Below, piece after piece: positions 6,352 through 15,800 of a stretch of 20,443 nucleotides of DNA. The notes below the pieces were generated by a model that saw only the letters and a program-made list of their open reading frames with translations, was not told the origin of the DNA and did no database searches. Made by a program: the position numbers and the translations under genes. Source of the DNA: a virus; IMG/VR virus record IMGVR_UViG_3300027247_000032, positions 1-20,443 of that record, one strand, 5' to 3'. Each line of letters starts with the position of its first letter. The first letter of the stretch is position 1.

Positions 6352-7551
6352 ATGTCTCAAAATTTAAAATGGACCGGCAGTGGTTCTGCTATATCGGGCT
6401 CAACACCATTTGGTATTTACGATAGTGATACCGACTTTAAAAACGATGGACCAAAGACGGCTGGGTGGTGTGCAACACGATTAGGATATCCCGTAGTTGA
6501 TGTAGAATTAATTGATACACAATTTTATGCTTGTTTCGAAGAATCTGTTTCAGAATATTCAGCACAAGTAAATCAATTCAATCTTAGAAACAACTTAGAT
6601 ATTTTAAGAGGACAGAAAAAGCAATCAGCTGGAGGTAGGAGTAATTATTCGCAAACATTAGTTGATGGTTCATTTCTTCCAACCATAGTTCGTATGTCCC
6701 AACAATATGGTACATTGGCAGAAGTTGGTGGTAATATTGCTATTAAGAAAGCATATATTGATTTAATTCCAGGTCAGCAAAAATATAATTTAATGAGTGC
6801 ATCTGTGGATGTAAACACATCTGGCTCATTTACAACTATATTTAGTGGTTCATCTACAATAGATGTAACTAGGGTTTATCACGAGGCAACTCCGGCAATT
6901 CAAAGATTTTTTGACCCATATTCAGTAGGTGGACAAGGTACATTAAATTTAATGGATGAAATGGGATTTGCAGAATTTTCACCCTCTGCACAATTCTTAT
7001 TAATGCCATTGTATGAAGATACATTAAGAGTTCAGGCGATTGAATTAAATGACCATATTAGAAAATCACATCATAGTTTTAATATTGTTAATAATGTAAT
7101 AGAAGTATTTCCTTTACCTAAAGAGGGATTTGGTACAACTAGATTGTATTTTGATTATATGAGTAGAGATTCATTTGAACAAGATTCTCAAACTATTCAA
7201 GCGAATTCACTTTCTGATTATTCTGATATTCCATATGATTTTATTCAATATAGTAATATAAATGATGTTGGTAAACAATGGGTTAGGAAATATACATTAG
7301 CATTATCTAAAGAATTATTAGGTGCAATTAGAGAGAAATATTCATCTATTCCAATTCCAGATGCAGATATTAGTTTAGATGGAGCAGCATTGAGAGCGGA
7401 AGCACAAGTTGAAAAAGATATGTTGATAACACAATTAAGAGAAAACTTAGAAGAATTAAGTAGAAAAAATGTGATGACAAATAAAAACGATGAAGCCAAT
7501 CATCAGCAAGATATGTTGAGAAAAGTTCCTTTAAAAATATATGTAGGATAA
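6352..7551 (+). CDS. 13: Neck protein (head completion), T4 gp13-like
   Basis: gp13 builds part of the neck that closes the filled head and accepts the tail. The start at 6352 (MSQNLKWTG) is chosen because the in-frame ATG at 6289 lies inside the second terminator hairpin and would encode an unrelated hydrophobic leader. The product is 399 residues, against 309 in T4. Two blocks match T4 gp13 as I recall it. Near the N-terminus TRLGYPVVDVELIDTQFYAC corresponds to the T4 [20 protein letters not shown] region. Near the C-terminus GKQWVRKYTLALSKELLGAI, continuing into IPDADISLDGAALRAEAQVE, corresponds to the T4 RWVKDYATALAKELNG region. Both proteins end in a similar ILVG/IYVG. The middle (about 140-290) is longer than in T4. 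It starts a tight run with gp14 and gp15. Confidence 0.85.
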   Translation: MSQNLKWTGSGSAISGSTPFGIYDSDTDFKNDGPKTAGWCATRLGYPVVDVELIDTQFYACFEESVSEYSAQVNQFNLRNNLDILRGQKKQSAGGRSNYSQTLVDGSFLPTIVRMSQQYGTLAEVGGNIAIKKAYIDLIPGQQKYNLMSASVDVNTSGSFTTIFSGSSTIDVTRVYHEATPAIQRFFDPYSVGGQGTLNLMDEMGFAEFSPSAQFLLMPLYEDTLRVQAIELNDHIRKSHHSFNIVNNVIEVFPLPKEGFGTTRLYFDYMSRDSFEQDSQTIQANSLSDYSDIPYDFIQYSNINDVGKQWVRKYTLALSKELLGAIREKYSSIPIPDADISLDGAALRAEAQVEKDMLITQLRENLEELSRKNVMTNKNDEANHQQDMLRKVPLKIYVG

Positions 7552-7552
7552 T

Positions 7553-8008
7553 ATGCCAAAATTTATTTCAGAGAGAGATGTAGCTTTTTTTAAAGGATTA
7601 GCTAGAGAAATCGTAGATGATGTAATACAAAATGCTATTGTTTTATTTAAAATAAACTTAAATGAAACGAAAGTAAATTTGTATGGAGAATCTATTAATA
7701 AAACTTGGCATCCAGGTGTTGAATTATATGCATTAATTAACAAAGAAAGTGAATCTTCTACATATGAAGGATTTGGACCAAATCAGATGCAAAATATAGA
7801 ATTTAAAATAGATAGATTTATGTGTGAAGAAAAGAACTCATATCCAGAAATTGGTGATGTAATTTTCTTTGATAGTGGTTATTATGAAATAGATAATACA
7901 GATGAACTACAATTTGTTGGAGGACAACCATATAATAGCTTTAGTATAGTATGTTCTACATTTTTGGTAAATAAATCAGTATTAAACATAGAAGAAAGAA
8001 TTAATTAA
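7553..8008 (+). CDS. 14: Neck protein, T4 gp14-like (short form)
   Basis: This 151-residue protein begins one base after the gp13 stop. gp14 acts with gp13 in head completion. The matching region runs from YEGFGPNQMQNIEFKIDRF through SYPEIGDVIFFDSGYYEIDN to ELQFVGGQPYNSFSI; it parallels the T4 gp14 stretch with FGMQVQDEV, GDLIYFPMDNSLFEI and YQLGQ. LYGESINKTWHPGVELYAL before it looks like the family's N-terminal receptor-type strand region. It is much shorter than T4 gp14 (256 residues), lacking the long C-terminal part. Gene order 13-14-15 supports the call. There is no convincing SD; AGGA four bases before the ATG is too close. Confidence 0.75.
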   Translation: MPKFISERDVAFFKGLAREIVDDVIQNAIVLFKINLNETKVNLYGESINKTWHPGVELYALINKESESSTYEGFGPNQMQNIEFKIDRFMCEEKNSYPEIGDVIFFDSGYYEIDNTDELQFVGGQPYNSFSIVCSTFLVNKSVLNIEERIN

Positions 8009-8009
8009 T

Positions 8010-9125
8010 ATGTCTACAAATCCACTAAGACCCGATTTAAATAGGGCAAACGAAATAAAATCTGAAAAAGGGGATGTTAAGAAAAGTGTAGGTCTTTTTG
8101 ATATAGACTATGCTATGATGACCTATTTGGAAGATACTGCTTTACCAAAATTAGATTATAATGGTAAATCGGTAAGTATTCCTGTTATATATGGCAATTC
8201 CGAAAGATGGGTAGGAGCAAGGAGACAAGGCGTTTATAGAGATAATAAGGGTAAAATACAATTACCACTTATGATGATACGAAGAACATCTATTGCAAAA
8301 GATGAAACGATGCCAATGTTAAATAGACACGTTTCATATCCAACTATAACAAAATATTCAAAAAATAATAGATACGATAGATTTACTGCATTAGGTGGCA
8401 ATACTCAACCAAAATATGAATTGTTCAATATAGTAATGCCTGAATATGTTGAGGTTAACTATGAATGCATGGTTTGGACTGATTATACAGAACAACTTAA
8501 TTCAGTAATTGAACAATTAAACTTTGCATCAACATATTGGGGAGATAAAGATAAATTTAAATTCAGAACACAAGTATCTGATTATAATGTTATAAATGAA
8601 GTTGGTGAAGGAACTCAAAGAATTAATAGAGTTGAATTTACATTGAATGTAAAAGCATATTTACTTCCTGAAAAGTTTGATGGAGAATTGACAACTAAAA
8701 AATCAATGTCAATTAAAAAAGTTGTCATATCAACTGAAGTAGATGTAACTGCAAATGGTAGATTAGAAGGATTATTAACAACACCATCGCCATATTATGA
8801 TAACAAAGATTTAATTGATTTTCTTTCAATAAATAATAGTAAAGCACAAAATCCAGTTTCAAATAATACTATAACATTTACAGGTATTAAATTAATAGAA
8901 GCACCTACTCAATTACAATCAGTAATATCGGCTGGATTAACAGTAAATAGCTTAACATATGATATTAAAGTTTATATAAATGGTGTTAGATATTATCAAA
9001 CTACACATTTTACGTGTACAGGTACTTCAAATACTTTAACAATTAATTTTATTTCTGCTAATTTAGGATTTGATGTAACTTCGACTGATGAAATTATTAT
9101 AACTGGTAAATTCATAAATGTATAA
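8010..9125 (+). CDS. 15: Tail completion / sheath stabiliser protein, T4 gp15-like, with extra C-terminal domain
   Basis: gp15 caps the proximal end of the tail, contacting sheath and neck. The product is 371 residues against 272 in T4. Matching segments, in order, are SVSIPVIYGNSERWVGARRQ (T4 IRVPITYASKEHF), KIQLPLMMIRRTSI, YVEVNYECMVWTDYTEQLNS followed by VIEQLNF (T4 IYELSIFTRYEDDMFQIVEQI), and INRVEFTLNVKAYLLPE (T4 RRIEWSLTFEVNGWMYPP). Residues from about 265 onward are additional: a linker, then a beta-rich module ending DEIIITGKFINV, which resembles the C-termini of the next two genes. It starts one base after the gp14 stop and its own TAA overlaps the next ATG by one base, so the run is probably translationally coupled. 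Confidence 0.8.
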   Translation: MSTNPLRPDLNRANEIKSEKGDVKKSVGLFDIDYAMMTYLEDTALPKLDYNGKSVSIPVIYGNSERWVGARRQGVYRDNKGKIQLPLMMIRRTSIAKDETMPMLNRHVSYPTITKYSKNNRYDRFTALGGNTQPKYELFNIVMPEYVEVNYECMVWTDYTEQLNSVIEQLNFASTYWGDKDKFKFRTQVSDYNVINEVGEGTQRINRVEFTLNVKAYLLPEKFDGELTTKKSMSIKKVVISTEVDVTANGRLEGLLTTPSPYYDNKDLIDFLSINNSKAQNPVSNNTITFTGIKLIEAPTQLQSVISAGLTVNSLTYDIKVYINGVRYYQTTHFTCTGTSNTLTINFISANLGFDVTSTDEIIITGKFINV

Positions 9126-9454
9126 TGAAAAGAAGCCTTTTAGATATAACACAAAAAATCAGTAGAAACCCAGGTAAAGCCGTTTTAACTCCAAAAGATT
9201 TAACAAACGCAACTCATTTTATTTTTGAAGCTACAGGTTGGAGATTTGTAGATATATTAAGAGAAATTGAATACAGAACTACACAAGATAGATTACAAGT
9301 TTATATTAACACACAAAGTATAAGTGCAAGAGATTATATAGTTGAAGAAGGTGGAAGTGGTTTATTGATTAAATTTATAAAATCTAATTTTGAATTTAAT
9401 TTGGATGATGATGATTATATTGAAATAAAAGGAGATATAGAACAATATGCTTAA
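9125..9454 (+). CDS. Small structural-type protein sharing the gp15 C-terminal module
   Basis: This 109-residue protein has no named family. The N-terminus (MKRSLLDITQKISRNPGKAV) is basic. The C-terminal half, from RLQVYINTQSISARDYIVEE to DDDDYIEIKGDIEQ, aligns by eye with the end of the gp15-like protein and the end of the next gene: a V.(Y/F)(I/V) strand with a short turn, a Y/H.(I/F) strand, L.I.F, then D.I.I.G. The pattern resembles the beta-hairpin modules common in phage tail and fibre proteins. The start overlaps the gp15 stop (TAATG) and the end overlaps the next gene by eight bases. A tail or neck accessory role is inferred from position. Confidence 0.65.
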   Translation: MKRSLLDITQKISRNPGKAVLTPKDLTNATHFIFEATGWRFVDILREIEYRTTQDRLQVYINTQSISARDYIVEEGGSGLLIKFIKSNFEFNLDDDDYIEIKGDIEQYA

Positions 9455-9932
9455 ACAATTTAATTCAAATAGTAGAAAACTGAATAGGATTATACCAAAA
9501 ATAAATCCTAATAATTTAGTGTCTACTGATTTGACAGGAAGTTTGTTAAATATAGAATTACCATCATCGGCTTCATATCAATCATATACCCGTTCTAATC
9601 CAAATCCAATAAAAGTTGTAAATAATAAAACAACTATATCAGATTTTTATCAAGAAATATTAGAACATAGTGCAAGATATATACAAAGAAATGTTGATGT
9701 GTTTGACAATAATGCAAATACATTAACGATATATAGTGCCAGTTTAGATTACGGAACAGAAGGAGCATCACCTAATAATTTTGAAGTATTAGTATTTGGT
9801 TTACATATTCCGGGAAACTATACAATAAAAGAAGTTGGAAATAATGTAGTAATAACTTTAAATGAACAATACATAGATTACGATAATGTGACTATAAATG
9901 ATATTTATGTTATGGGTAAGTTAAAAGAATAA
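9447..9932 (+). CDS. Small virion structural-type protein with the same C-terminal module
   Basis: This 161-residue protein is unnamed. The N-terminal third is basic and Asn/Ser-rich (MLKQFNSNSRKLNRIIPKIN). A short helical segment (TTISDFYQEILEHSARYIQR, about 68-87) follows, then a beta-rich region. The C-terminus NNFEVLVFGLHIPGNYTIKE through NVTINDIYVMGKL is the third copy of the module seen in the two upstream genes. An AAGGAG lies 12 bases before the ATG, one of the few SD-like sequences here, although spacing is long. It is the last gene of the neck run. Four bases after its TAA comes the ATATTTATA motif and then the first fibre-type gene. Confidence 0.65.
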   Translation: MLKQFNSNSRKLNRIIPKINPNNLVSTDLTGSLLNIELPSSASYQSYTRSNPNPIKVVNNKTTISDFYQEILEHSARYIQRNVDVFDNNANTLTIYSASLDYGTEGASPNNFEVLVFGLHIPGNYTIKEVGNNVVITLNEQYIDYDNVTINDIYVMGKLKE

Positions 9933-9935
9933 AAG

Positions 9936-9944
9936 ATATTTATA
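9936..9944 (+). promoter_or_regulatory. ATATTTATA motif before the first fibre gene
   Basis: An exact copy of the intergenic motif lies only four bases before the ATG at 9949. If it is a -10-type element, the mRNA would start at or inside the start codon, so this copy may be unused or act differently. Confidence 0.25.
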
Positions 9945-9948
9945 GGAT

Positions 9949-10470
9949 ATGGCAAACTTAATAAGATTAAAACAAATAGAGAGTGGTTCTGCATTACAAC
10001 AATCCGCAGAAATAGGAACGGATTTTAGTGCATCGGTAAATACGATTGTATCTCAATCATTGGTATCATCGTTATCACAATCTATTATAAATATTATAAC
10101 AAATAATGTAGGAGCAACTTTGCCAGCTGGGGTTGTATCGGGTTCATCTCAAATATACATTAGTGGAACAATTGGATATAGTGATATAGCAACGGATATA
10201 GAAGTAGCAGTAATAAGTTCTTCTTTATCGGCATCACAAGTTTTAATATCTTCTTCTATAAGTTCTTCAATTGCTGCAACATTAAGTGGAAGTTCATTAT
10301 CTGTTACCGCATTAAGTCAATCAGTAAGTGCGAGTTTAAGAGCCATAACTACATCTTATACAACAACTGCATCTTTCCATTCATACACATCATCATTAGG
10401 AGATACATTTGCAACCGATTTGGAAGTATATCTTACTTCTTCAAATATTATTGACCAAGGAGAATTTTAA
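9949..10470 (+). CDS. Short Ser-rich fibre-type protein with VSGSSQ motif
   Basis: This 173-residue protein is dominated by Ser, Thr, Ala and Ile in a low-complexity pattern typical of phage fibre stalks. It has a MANLIRLKQIESGSALQ head, then GVVSGSSQIYISGTIGY (a motif repeated throughout the fibre genes), then ATDIEVAVISSSLSASQ and a Ser/Ile run that is almost identical, also in DNA, to part of the next gene. It ends FATDLEVYLTSSNIIDQGEF, and the same ending pattern recurs in the gene at 12293. No enzymatic motif, signal peptide or membrane helix is visible. It may be a fibre subunit or an adaptor between fibres and baseplate; both are inference from composition and neighbours. Confidence 0.7.
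   Translation: MANLIRLKQIESGSALQQSAEIGTDFSASVNTIVSQSLVSSLSQSIINIITNNVGATLPAGVVSGSSQIYISGTIGYSDIATDIEVAVISSSLSASQVLISSSISSSIAATLSGSSLSVTALSQSVSASLRAITTSYTTTASFHSYTSSLGDTFATDLEVYLTSSNIIDQGEF
10242..10274 (+). repeat. 33-base direct repeat shared with the next fibre gene (copy 1)
   Basis: These 33 bases recur exactly at 11100-11132, in the same reading frame, encoding LISSSISSSIA. Similarity continues on both sides at protein level. Confidence 0.85.
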
Positions 10471-10483
10471 ATAATTAAAAGTT

Positions 10484-10496
10484 ATACTTATAAATA
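10484..10496 (+). promoter_or_regulatory. Candidate late promoter element before the 584-residue fibre gene
   Basis: ATACTTATA (10484-10492, one base off the shared motif) overlaps TATAAATA (10489-10496), which is exactly the T4 late promoter -10 consensus on the plus strand. It lies 25 bases before the ATG at 10522, in a 51-base gap with no other feature. Confidence 0.45.
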
Positions 10497-10521
10497 ATAA
10501 AGTAAATTAAGAATAATATAG

Positions 10522-12276
10522 ATGGCTCAATTAATACAGCATAAAAGAGGTAGATTAGAAAGATTATCGATAATTACGGGTTCTCTACAAAAAGGAGAAA
10601 TCTTAATTGTAACCGGTTCATCTAATATTACTTCATCAAATGGTTCATCTATTATATTCGCAGCAACTGAAAGTGGTTCAGTTCAAGCTACCAATAGATT
10701 TATAATTGGTAGTTCAGCACCAAATGTATTTCCAGCATCGACTTATGGTGGTTTAGTAAATGGAGTTCCTTATTACGATAGTGGTAGTGGAACTTTATAT
10801 TTGTTAGGAAACGATGGTAATACTCCAATCAACTTAACAGGTAACATCAGTACATTTAGTTCTTCAGTAGCAACAGCATTTTCGGCAAGTAATGCAACTT
10901 TAGCAAGTGTGACTGGTGATTTTAGTTCTTCAGTAGCAACATCATTTAGCGCGAGTAATGCAACTTTAAATACTTTAAGTTCTTCTATTTCCCAATCTAT
11001 TATTGATATTGTAAGTGCATCATTAAGTAGTTCTTTATCAGTTATAGCAACCGATATAGAAGTTGCAATTGTTAGTGCATCAGTATCTTCATCTCAAGCT
11101 TTAATATCTTCTTCTATAAGTTCTTCAATTGCATCAACTTTAAGTGGAAGTGCAGCATCAATTACGAGTTTAAGTTCATCAGTATCGGCTTCATTGGCAA
11201 CTTTGAGTGCAAGTAGTGGTTTCATTAACTATGTAACTAATAGTGTTCAAAATCTTACCGGAATTGAAGTTGCAGATTTTGATAGTAATACCGCAGTAAC
11301 ATTCGTAGATGGAGTTCTTAAATTTATTTTTGGAACACCAACACAACCAACATCGGTGGCAGCATCTACAAGTGGATTTGCAACTGATAGATTTAATAAT
11401 GTAACCGATGTATATTCAGTTAATGGAACTTGGAGTAATCAGGGATATACATTAGTAAGTGCATCTTTATACGAAGGAGCAACTCTATTAACACAAGTTG
11501 GTAGTGGAACATCATTAACATATAGTACGACAACATCGGGTTCTCACACATATAGATTAGAATATACGGCAAGTTCTCCATTGGATAATAGTTTATATAA
11601 AACATCAACTACTACAACAGGAACAGTATCTAAAACAAATCCTGCAGCACCTACATTGACACCAACTACAACAATTCAATTAGGAACTACTTCAAATCAA
11701 ATTGAACAAGGTGCAACTGGTAGTATTTCATTTACATCATCATCAGCAAATCCATCTAATAATTGGAATTTGACAAGTGTGACAACAAATGTGGCATCAC
11801 CTTATTATGTAACAGGTTCGGCAACGGGTTCTACTTCAATTAGTTTAACTGCAACTGCAAACTACGCATCTCCAACAGGTGAGAATATTCCTGATACTAC
11901 AACAACATCAACCGCAACTACTACATATACAAAAATTAGAAGTTTAAGATATGGTGCAAGTACGGCAACATCATTTACTGCAGGAGAATTAGAAAATATT
12001 GGTGCATGGGATACTACATTGGGTGGAACGATAGGAACGATTGCAAAAGGTACAACAACGGCAAGTGGACAAAGTGTAACAATAAGTTGGACTGGTGATA
12101 AATACCATTATATAGTATTTAATAGTTCACTATCAAACTTAACAAATATCACAACAGGTGGGTTTGGTGTATTTGGTTCGTTTACATTAACGACGGTTGG
12201 TAGTTATAAAGTTTATAGGATAGGTACTTTACAAGCAGGTGGTGCAGGAAGTAGCATAACATATGTATTAACATAA
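10522..12276 (+). CDS. Tail fibre/adhesin protein with Ig-like middle and distinct C-terminal domain
   Basis: The product is 584 residues. Residues 1 to about 115 (MAQLIQHKRGRLERLS, QKGEILIVTGSSN, FAATESGSVQATNRFIIG, GVPYYDSGSGTLYLLG) closely resemble the start of the 1438-residue fibre at 12812 and look like an attachment domain. Residues about 115-235 are a Ser-rich stalk with FSASNAT and ATDIEVAIVSASVSSSQ repeats. Residues about 272-465 read as Thr/Ser-rich beta-sandwich repeats (FN3 or Ig-like), such as GSHTYRLEYTASSPLDNS. From about 472 (IRSLRYGASTATSFTAGELE) a different domain ends in YKVYRIGTLQAGGAGSSITY, the likely receptor-binding tip. Host binding is inferred from architecture. It is preceded by a T4-like TATAAATA. 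Confidence 0.75.
   Translation: MAQLIQHKRGRLERLSIITGSLQKGEILIVTGSSNITSSNGSSIIFAATESGSVQATNRFIIGSSAPNVFPASTYGGLVNGVPYYDSGSGTLYLLGNDGNTPINLTGNISTFSSSVATAFSASNATLASVTGDFSSSVATSFSASNATLNTLSSSISQSIIDIVSASLSSSLSVIATDIEVAIVSASVSSSQALISSSISSSIASTLSGSAASITSLSSSVSASLATLSASSGFINYVTNSVQNLTGIEVADFDSNTAVTFVDGVLKFIFGTPTQPTSVAASTSGFATDRFNNVTDVYSVNGTWSNQGYTLVSASLYEGATLLTQVGSGTSLTYSTTTSGSHTYRLEYTASSPLDNSLYKTSTTTTGTVSKTNPAAPTLTPTTTIQLGTTSNQIEQGATGSISFTSSSANPSNNWNLTSVTTNVASPYYVTGSATGSTSISLTATANYASPTGENIPDTTTTSTATTTYTKIRSLRYGASTATSFTAGELENIGAWDTTLGGTIGTIAKGTTTASGQSVTISWTGDKYHYIVFNSSLSNLTNITTGGFGVFGSFTLTTVGSYKVYRIGTLQAGGAGSSITYVLT
11100..11132 (+). repeat. 33-base direct repeat shared with the previous fibre gene (copy 2)
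   Basis: Identical to 10242-10274, in frame. It sits in a longer shared module (ATDIEVA to TLSGS) whose flanks have diverged at synonymous and conservative sites. Confidence 0.85.
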
Positions 12277-12292
12277 AATAGAACAATAAGAA

Positions 12293-12682
12293 ATGGCAAT
12301 TATATTACCTAGTGGTTTTAACATAACGAATAGTGACCCGGTTGATGCTAGATTTAGTTTAGCAAATCAGGCAGCTCGTTATGCTTTATCAGCTGCTAAT
12401 ATTTATAAGGGATTAGTTGTATTTCAACAAGATGATTCTACATTATTTGTATTAACTGATACTACAAATGTAGGAAATGTGAATGGTTGGACACAAATAC
12501 AAATAGGAAGTGTTGTATCAAATCTTCCAAATGGTATTATAAGTAGTTCTCAACAAGTCATTGATATATTTAACGCAAACTTCACATCAGGTTCTACAAT
12601 GGCATCAACAGTAGATACCACATTTGCAACTGATGCAGAGTTATTTGTTACATCTTCTAACTTAGATGCAGGGGAGTTTTAA
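12293..12682 (+). CDS. Small fibre-associated protein
   Basis: This 129-residue protein has an N-terminal part (MAIILPSGFNITNSDPVDAR, then SLANQAARYALSAANIYKGL and VVFQQDDSTLFVLTDTT) resembling short phage tail proteins that cap or trimerise fibres; I cannot name the family. The second half carries NGIISSSQQVIDIFNANF, a divergent form of the VSGSSQ-type motif, and ends TTFATDAELFVTSSNLDAGEF, very like the C-terminus of the 9949 gene product. It starts 17 bases after the previous stop, so it is probably co-transcribed with the 584-residue fibre and may be its partner. The preceding sequence is A-rich without an SD. Confidence 0.65.
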   Translation: MAIILPSGFNITNSDPVDARFSLANQAARYALSAANIYKGLVVFQQDDSTLFVLTDTTNVGNVNGWTQIQIGSVVSNLPNGIISSSQQVIDIFNANFTSGSTMASTVDTTFATDAELFVTSSNLDAGEF

Positions 12683-12744
12683 TATAATAATAAATAATAT
12701 ATTAAAATATAATCCACTTTACTTAATGGTTACTTAAAAAATTA

Positions 12745-12753
12745 ATATTTATA
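12745..12753 (+). promoter_or_regulatory. Candidate late promoter element before the giant fibre gene
   Basis: An exact ATATTTATA lies in the 129-base gap 12683-12811, 58 bases before the ATG. The gap is very AT-rich and also holds TATATAATA downstream and a direct repeat TAGAATAAC (12779 and 12791). No terminator hairpin is apparent after the previous gene. Confidence 0.4.
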
Positions 12754-12811
12754 TCGGAATACTATATAATAACGCAGTAGAATAACAAAATAGAATAACC
12801 AATCCAAAAAT

Positions 12812-15800
12812 ATGGCACAAATCATTAGACACAGACGTGGTAGTTTAGAATCCCTTTCAGCAGCAACGGCATCGTTCCAAAAAGGTGAATTAATAATTGT
12901 ATCCGGCTCATCAAATCTTACTACAACAAATGGTAGTAGTATGGTATTCGCAGCTACCGCAAGTGGCTCAGTACAGGCAGTAAATAGATTCTTAATTGGA
13001 AATAATGCACCAAATACATTTCCTGCAGGAACTTATAACGGATTAGTTAAAGGTGTTCCTTACTACGCAAGTGGTAGTTCAACTTTATACTTATTAGGAG
13101 AAGGCCAAAATGATATCCCAGATTTAACTGGTAACATTAGTAACTTTAGTGCATCAGTAGTAACTTCTTTTTCAGCAAGTAATGCAAGTATTACTTCATT
13201 ATCAGCATCAGTTGCATCGGTAACAGGTGATTTTAGTTCTTCAGTTGCACAAACATTTACAACTCAAAGTGCTAGAATTACTTCATTAGAATCATTTAGT
13301 GGTTCTCAATTAACTCAAAATAGTGCATTAGCAACTATTTCTGGTTCATTGATTAGTTCAGCATCGGCTGCAAAAACAACAAATGATTCACAAGGCGTTT
13401 CAATAACAAACTTAAATACATTTAGTGGTTCTCAATTAACTCAAAATAGTGCATTAGCAACTATTTCAGGTTCGTTAATCAGTTCAGCATCCGCTGCTAA
13501 GACAACAAATGATTCACAGGATATTTCTATAACAAATATAAACTCATTTAGTTCTTCAGTATTAACACAATTAACTCAAATAGGAGTTGTTAGTGGTTCA
13601 TTAATTAGTTCAGCATCAGCAGCAAAAACATCAAACGATACACAAGATGTTAAATTAACAAATTTAGAATCTAAATCAGCTAGTGTTGATACTTCAATAG
13701 CAGCATTAAATAGTTATACATCTTCAAATGTATCGACTAACGCTTTAAATACATTCACAGGTTCTGCAAATGATAGATTTACTGAAATCGGCGTTGTAAG
13801 TGGAAGTTTGATAGCATCAGCATCCGCTGCAAAAACAACAAACGACTCACAAGGCGTTTCAATAACAAATATAAACTTAACTACTGCAAGTTTAAACACT
13901 TCAATAGCAGAATTAAACTCATATTCATCTTCATTAAAACAAGCATTTACTGCAAGTGGTGCTAATGTAACATTTAGTGGTGATGTAACTATTCCTGGTA
14001 ACCTTACGGTTAGAGGTACTCAAACTATTGTAGATTCTACAACTGTTCAAATCGGTGATAATATACTTGAATTAAACGGAAGTGCGGCTTCTAATGGTGG
14101 ATTGTATGTAAAAGATGCAACTGCACCAAATACCGCAACCGGTTCAATTGTTTGGGATTCAACAAATGACTTCTGGAAAGCAGGAGTTAAGAATTCTGAA
14201 TCTAAAGTATTATTAGCAGGTGGAGATTCAGTAGTAAGTGGTTCATCTCAAATTACTATTTCCAACACAACTGGATATGGTGATTTTAGTGGTTCTATTT
14301 CATCTTCAATTGCAGCTTTAAGTGCATCGGTAGGAAGTGGAGCTGGAGTTTCAATAGCAAATCTAAACTCATTCAGTTCATCTCAATTAACTCAAAATGG
14401 TACATTAGGAAACTATACCGCAAGTGTTGATACAAGATTAACTGAAATTGGTGTAGTAAGTGGTTCATTAATCGCTTCAGCATCAACTGCAAAATCTACA
14501 AATGATACACAAGATATTAGATTAAATAATTTAGAATCTAAATCAGGAAGTGTTGATACAAGATTAACTGAAATTGGAGTTGTAAGTGGTTCATTAATCG
14601 CTTCAGCATCAGCAGCTAAAACTACAAACGACTCACAAGGTGTTTCAATAACAAACATAAACTCATTTAGTTCTTCAGTATTAACACAATTAACTGAAAT
14701 TGGTGTAGTAAGTGGTTCATTAATTGCATCAGCATCAACAGCAAAAACAACAAATGATGCACAAGGTGTAAGTATTACAAATATAAATTCATTTAGTTCT
14801 TCAGCATTAACTCAATTAACCGAAATAGGTGTAGTTAGTGGAAGTTTAATTGCTTCAGCATCCGCTGCTAAGACAACAAATGATTCGCAAGGAGTTTCAA
14901 TTACTAATATTAATACTACAACTGCAAGTTTAAACACTTCAGTAACCAATTTAAATTTATCATCTGCATCTCAACAAACATCGATTGATGCATTGAATAG
15001 TTATACCTCTTCTAATACTTCTACAACTGCATTAAATTCATTCACTGCATCTGCAGAAACTAGATTTACTGAAATTGGAGTTGTAAGTGGAAGTTTAATC
15101 GCTTCAGCATCAGCAGCTAAAACAACAAATGATTCGCAAGGTGTAAGCATTACAAATATAAACTTAACTACTGCAAGTTTAAACACTTCAGTAACTAATT
15201 TAAATTTATCATCAGCATCTCAACAAACGAGTATTGATAATTTAAATACATTTAGTGGTTCGGCTAACACGAGATTAACTGAAATTGGTGTTGTTAGTGG
15301 AAGTTTGATAGCATCGGCATCGGCAGCAAAAACTACAAACGATTCGCAGGGTGTAAGTATTACAAATATAAACTTATTCAGTTCTTCAGTATTAACACAA
15401 TTAACTGAAATCGGCGTTGTAAGTGGAAGTTTGATAGCATCAGCATCAACGGCTAAAACTACAAACGATTCACAAGGAGTTTCAATAACAAACATAAACT
15501 CATTTAGTTCTTCAGCATTAACTCAATTTACTGAAATCGGAGTTGTTAGTGGAAGTTTAATCGCTTCAGCATCGGCAGCTAAGACAACAAATGACTCACA
15601 GGGTGTAAGTATTACGAATTTAAATTTAACTTCTGCAAGTTTAAACACTTCAGTAACTAATTTAAACTCAACTACTGCAAGTTTAAATACTTCAGTAACA
15701 GCATTAAATAGTTCATCAGCATCACAGCAAACATCTATTGATGCATTGAACTCTTACACTTCTTCTAATACATCGACTAACGCTTTAAATTCATTTACTG

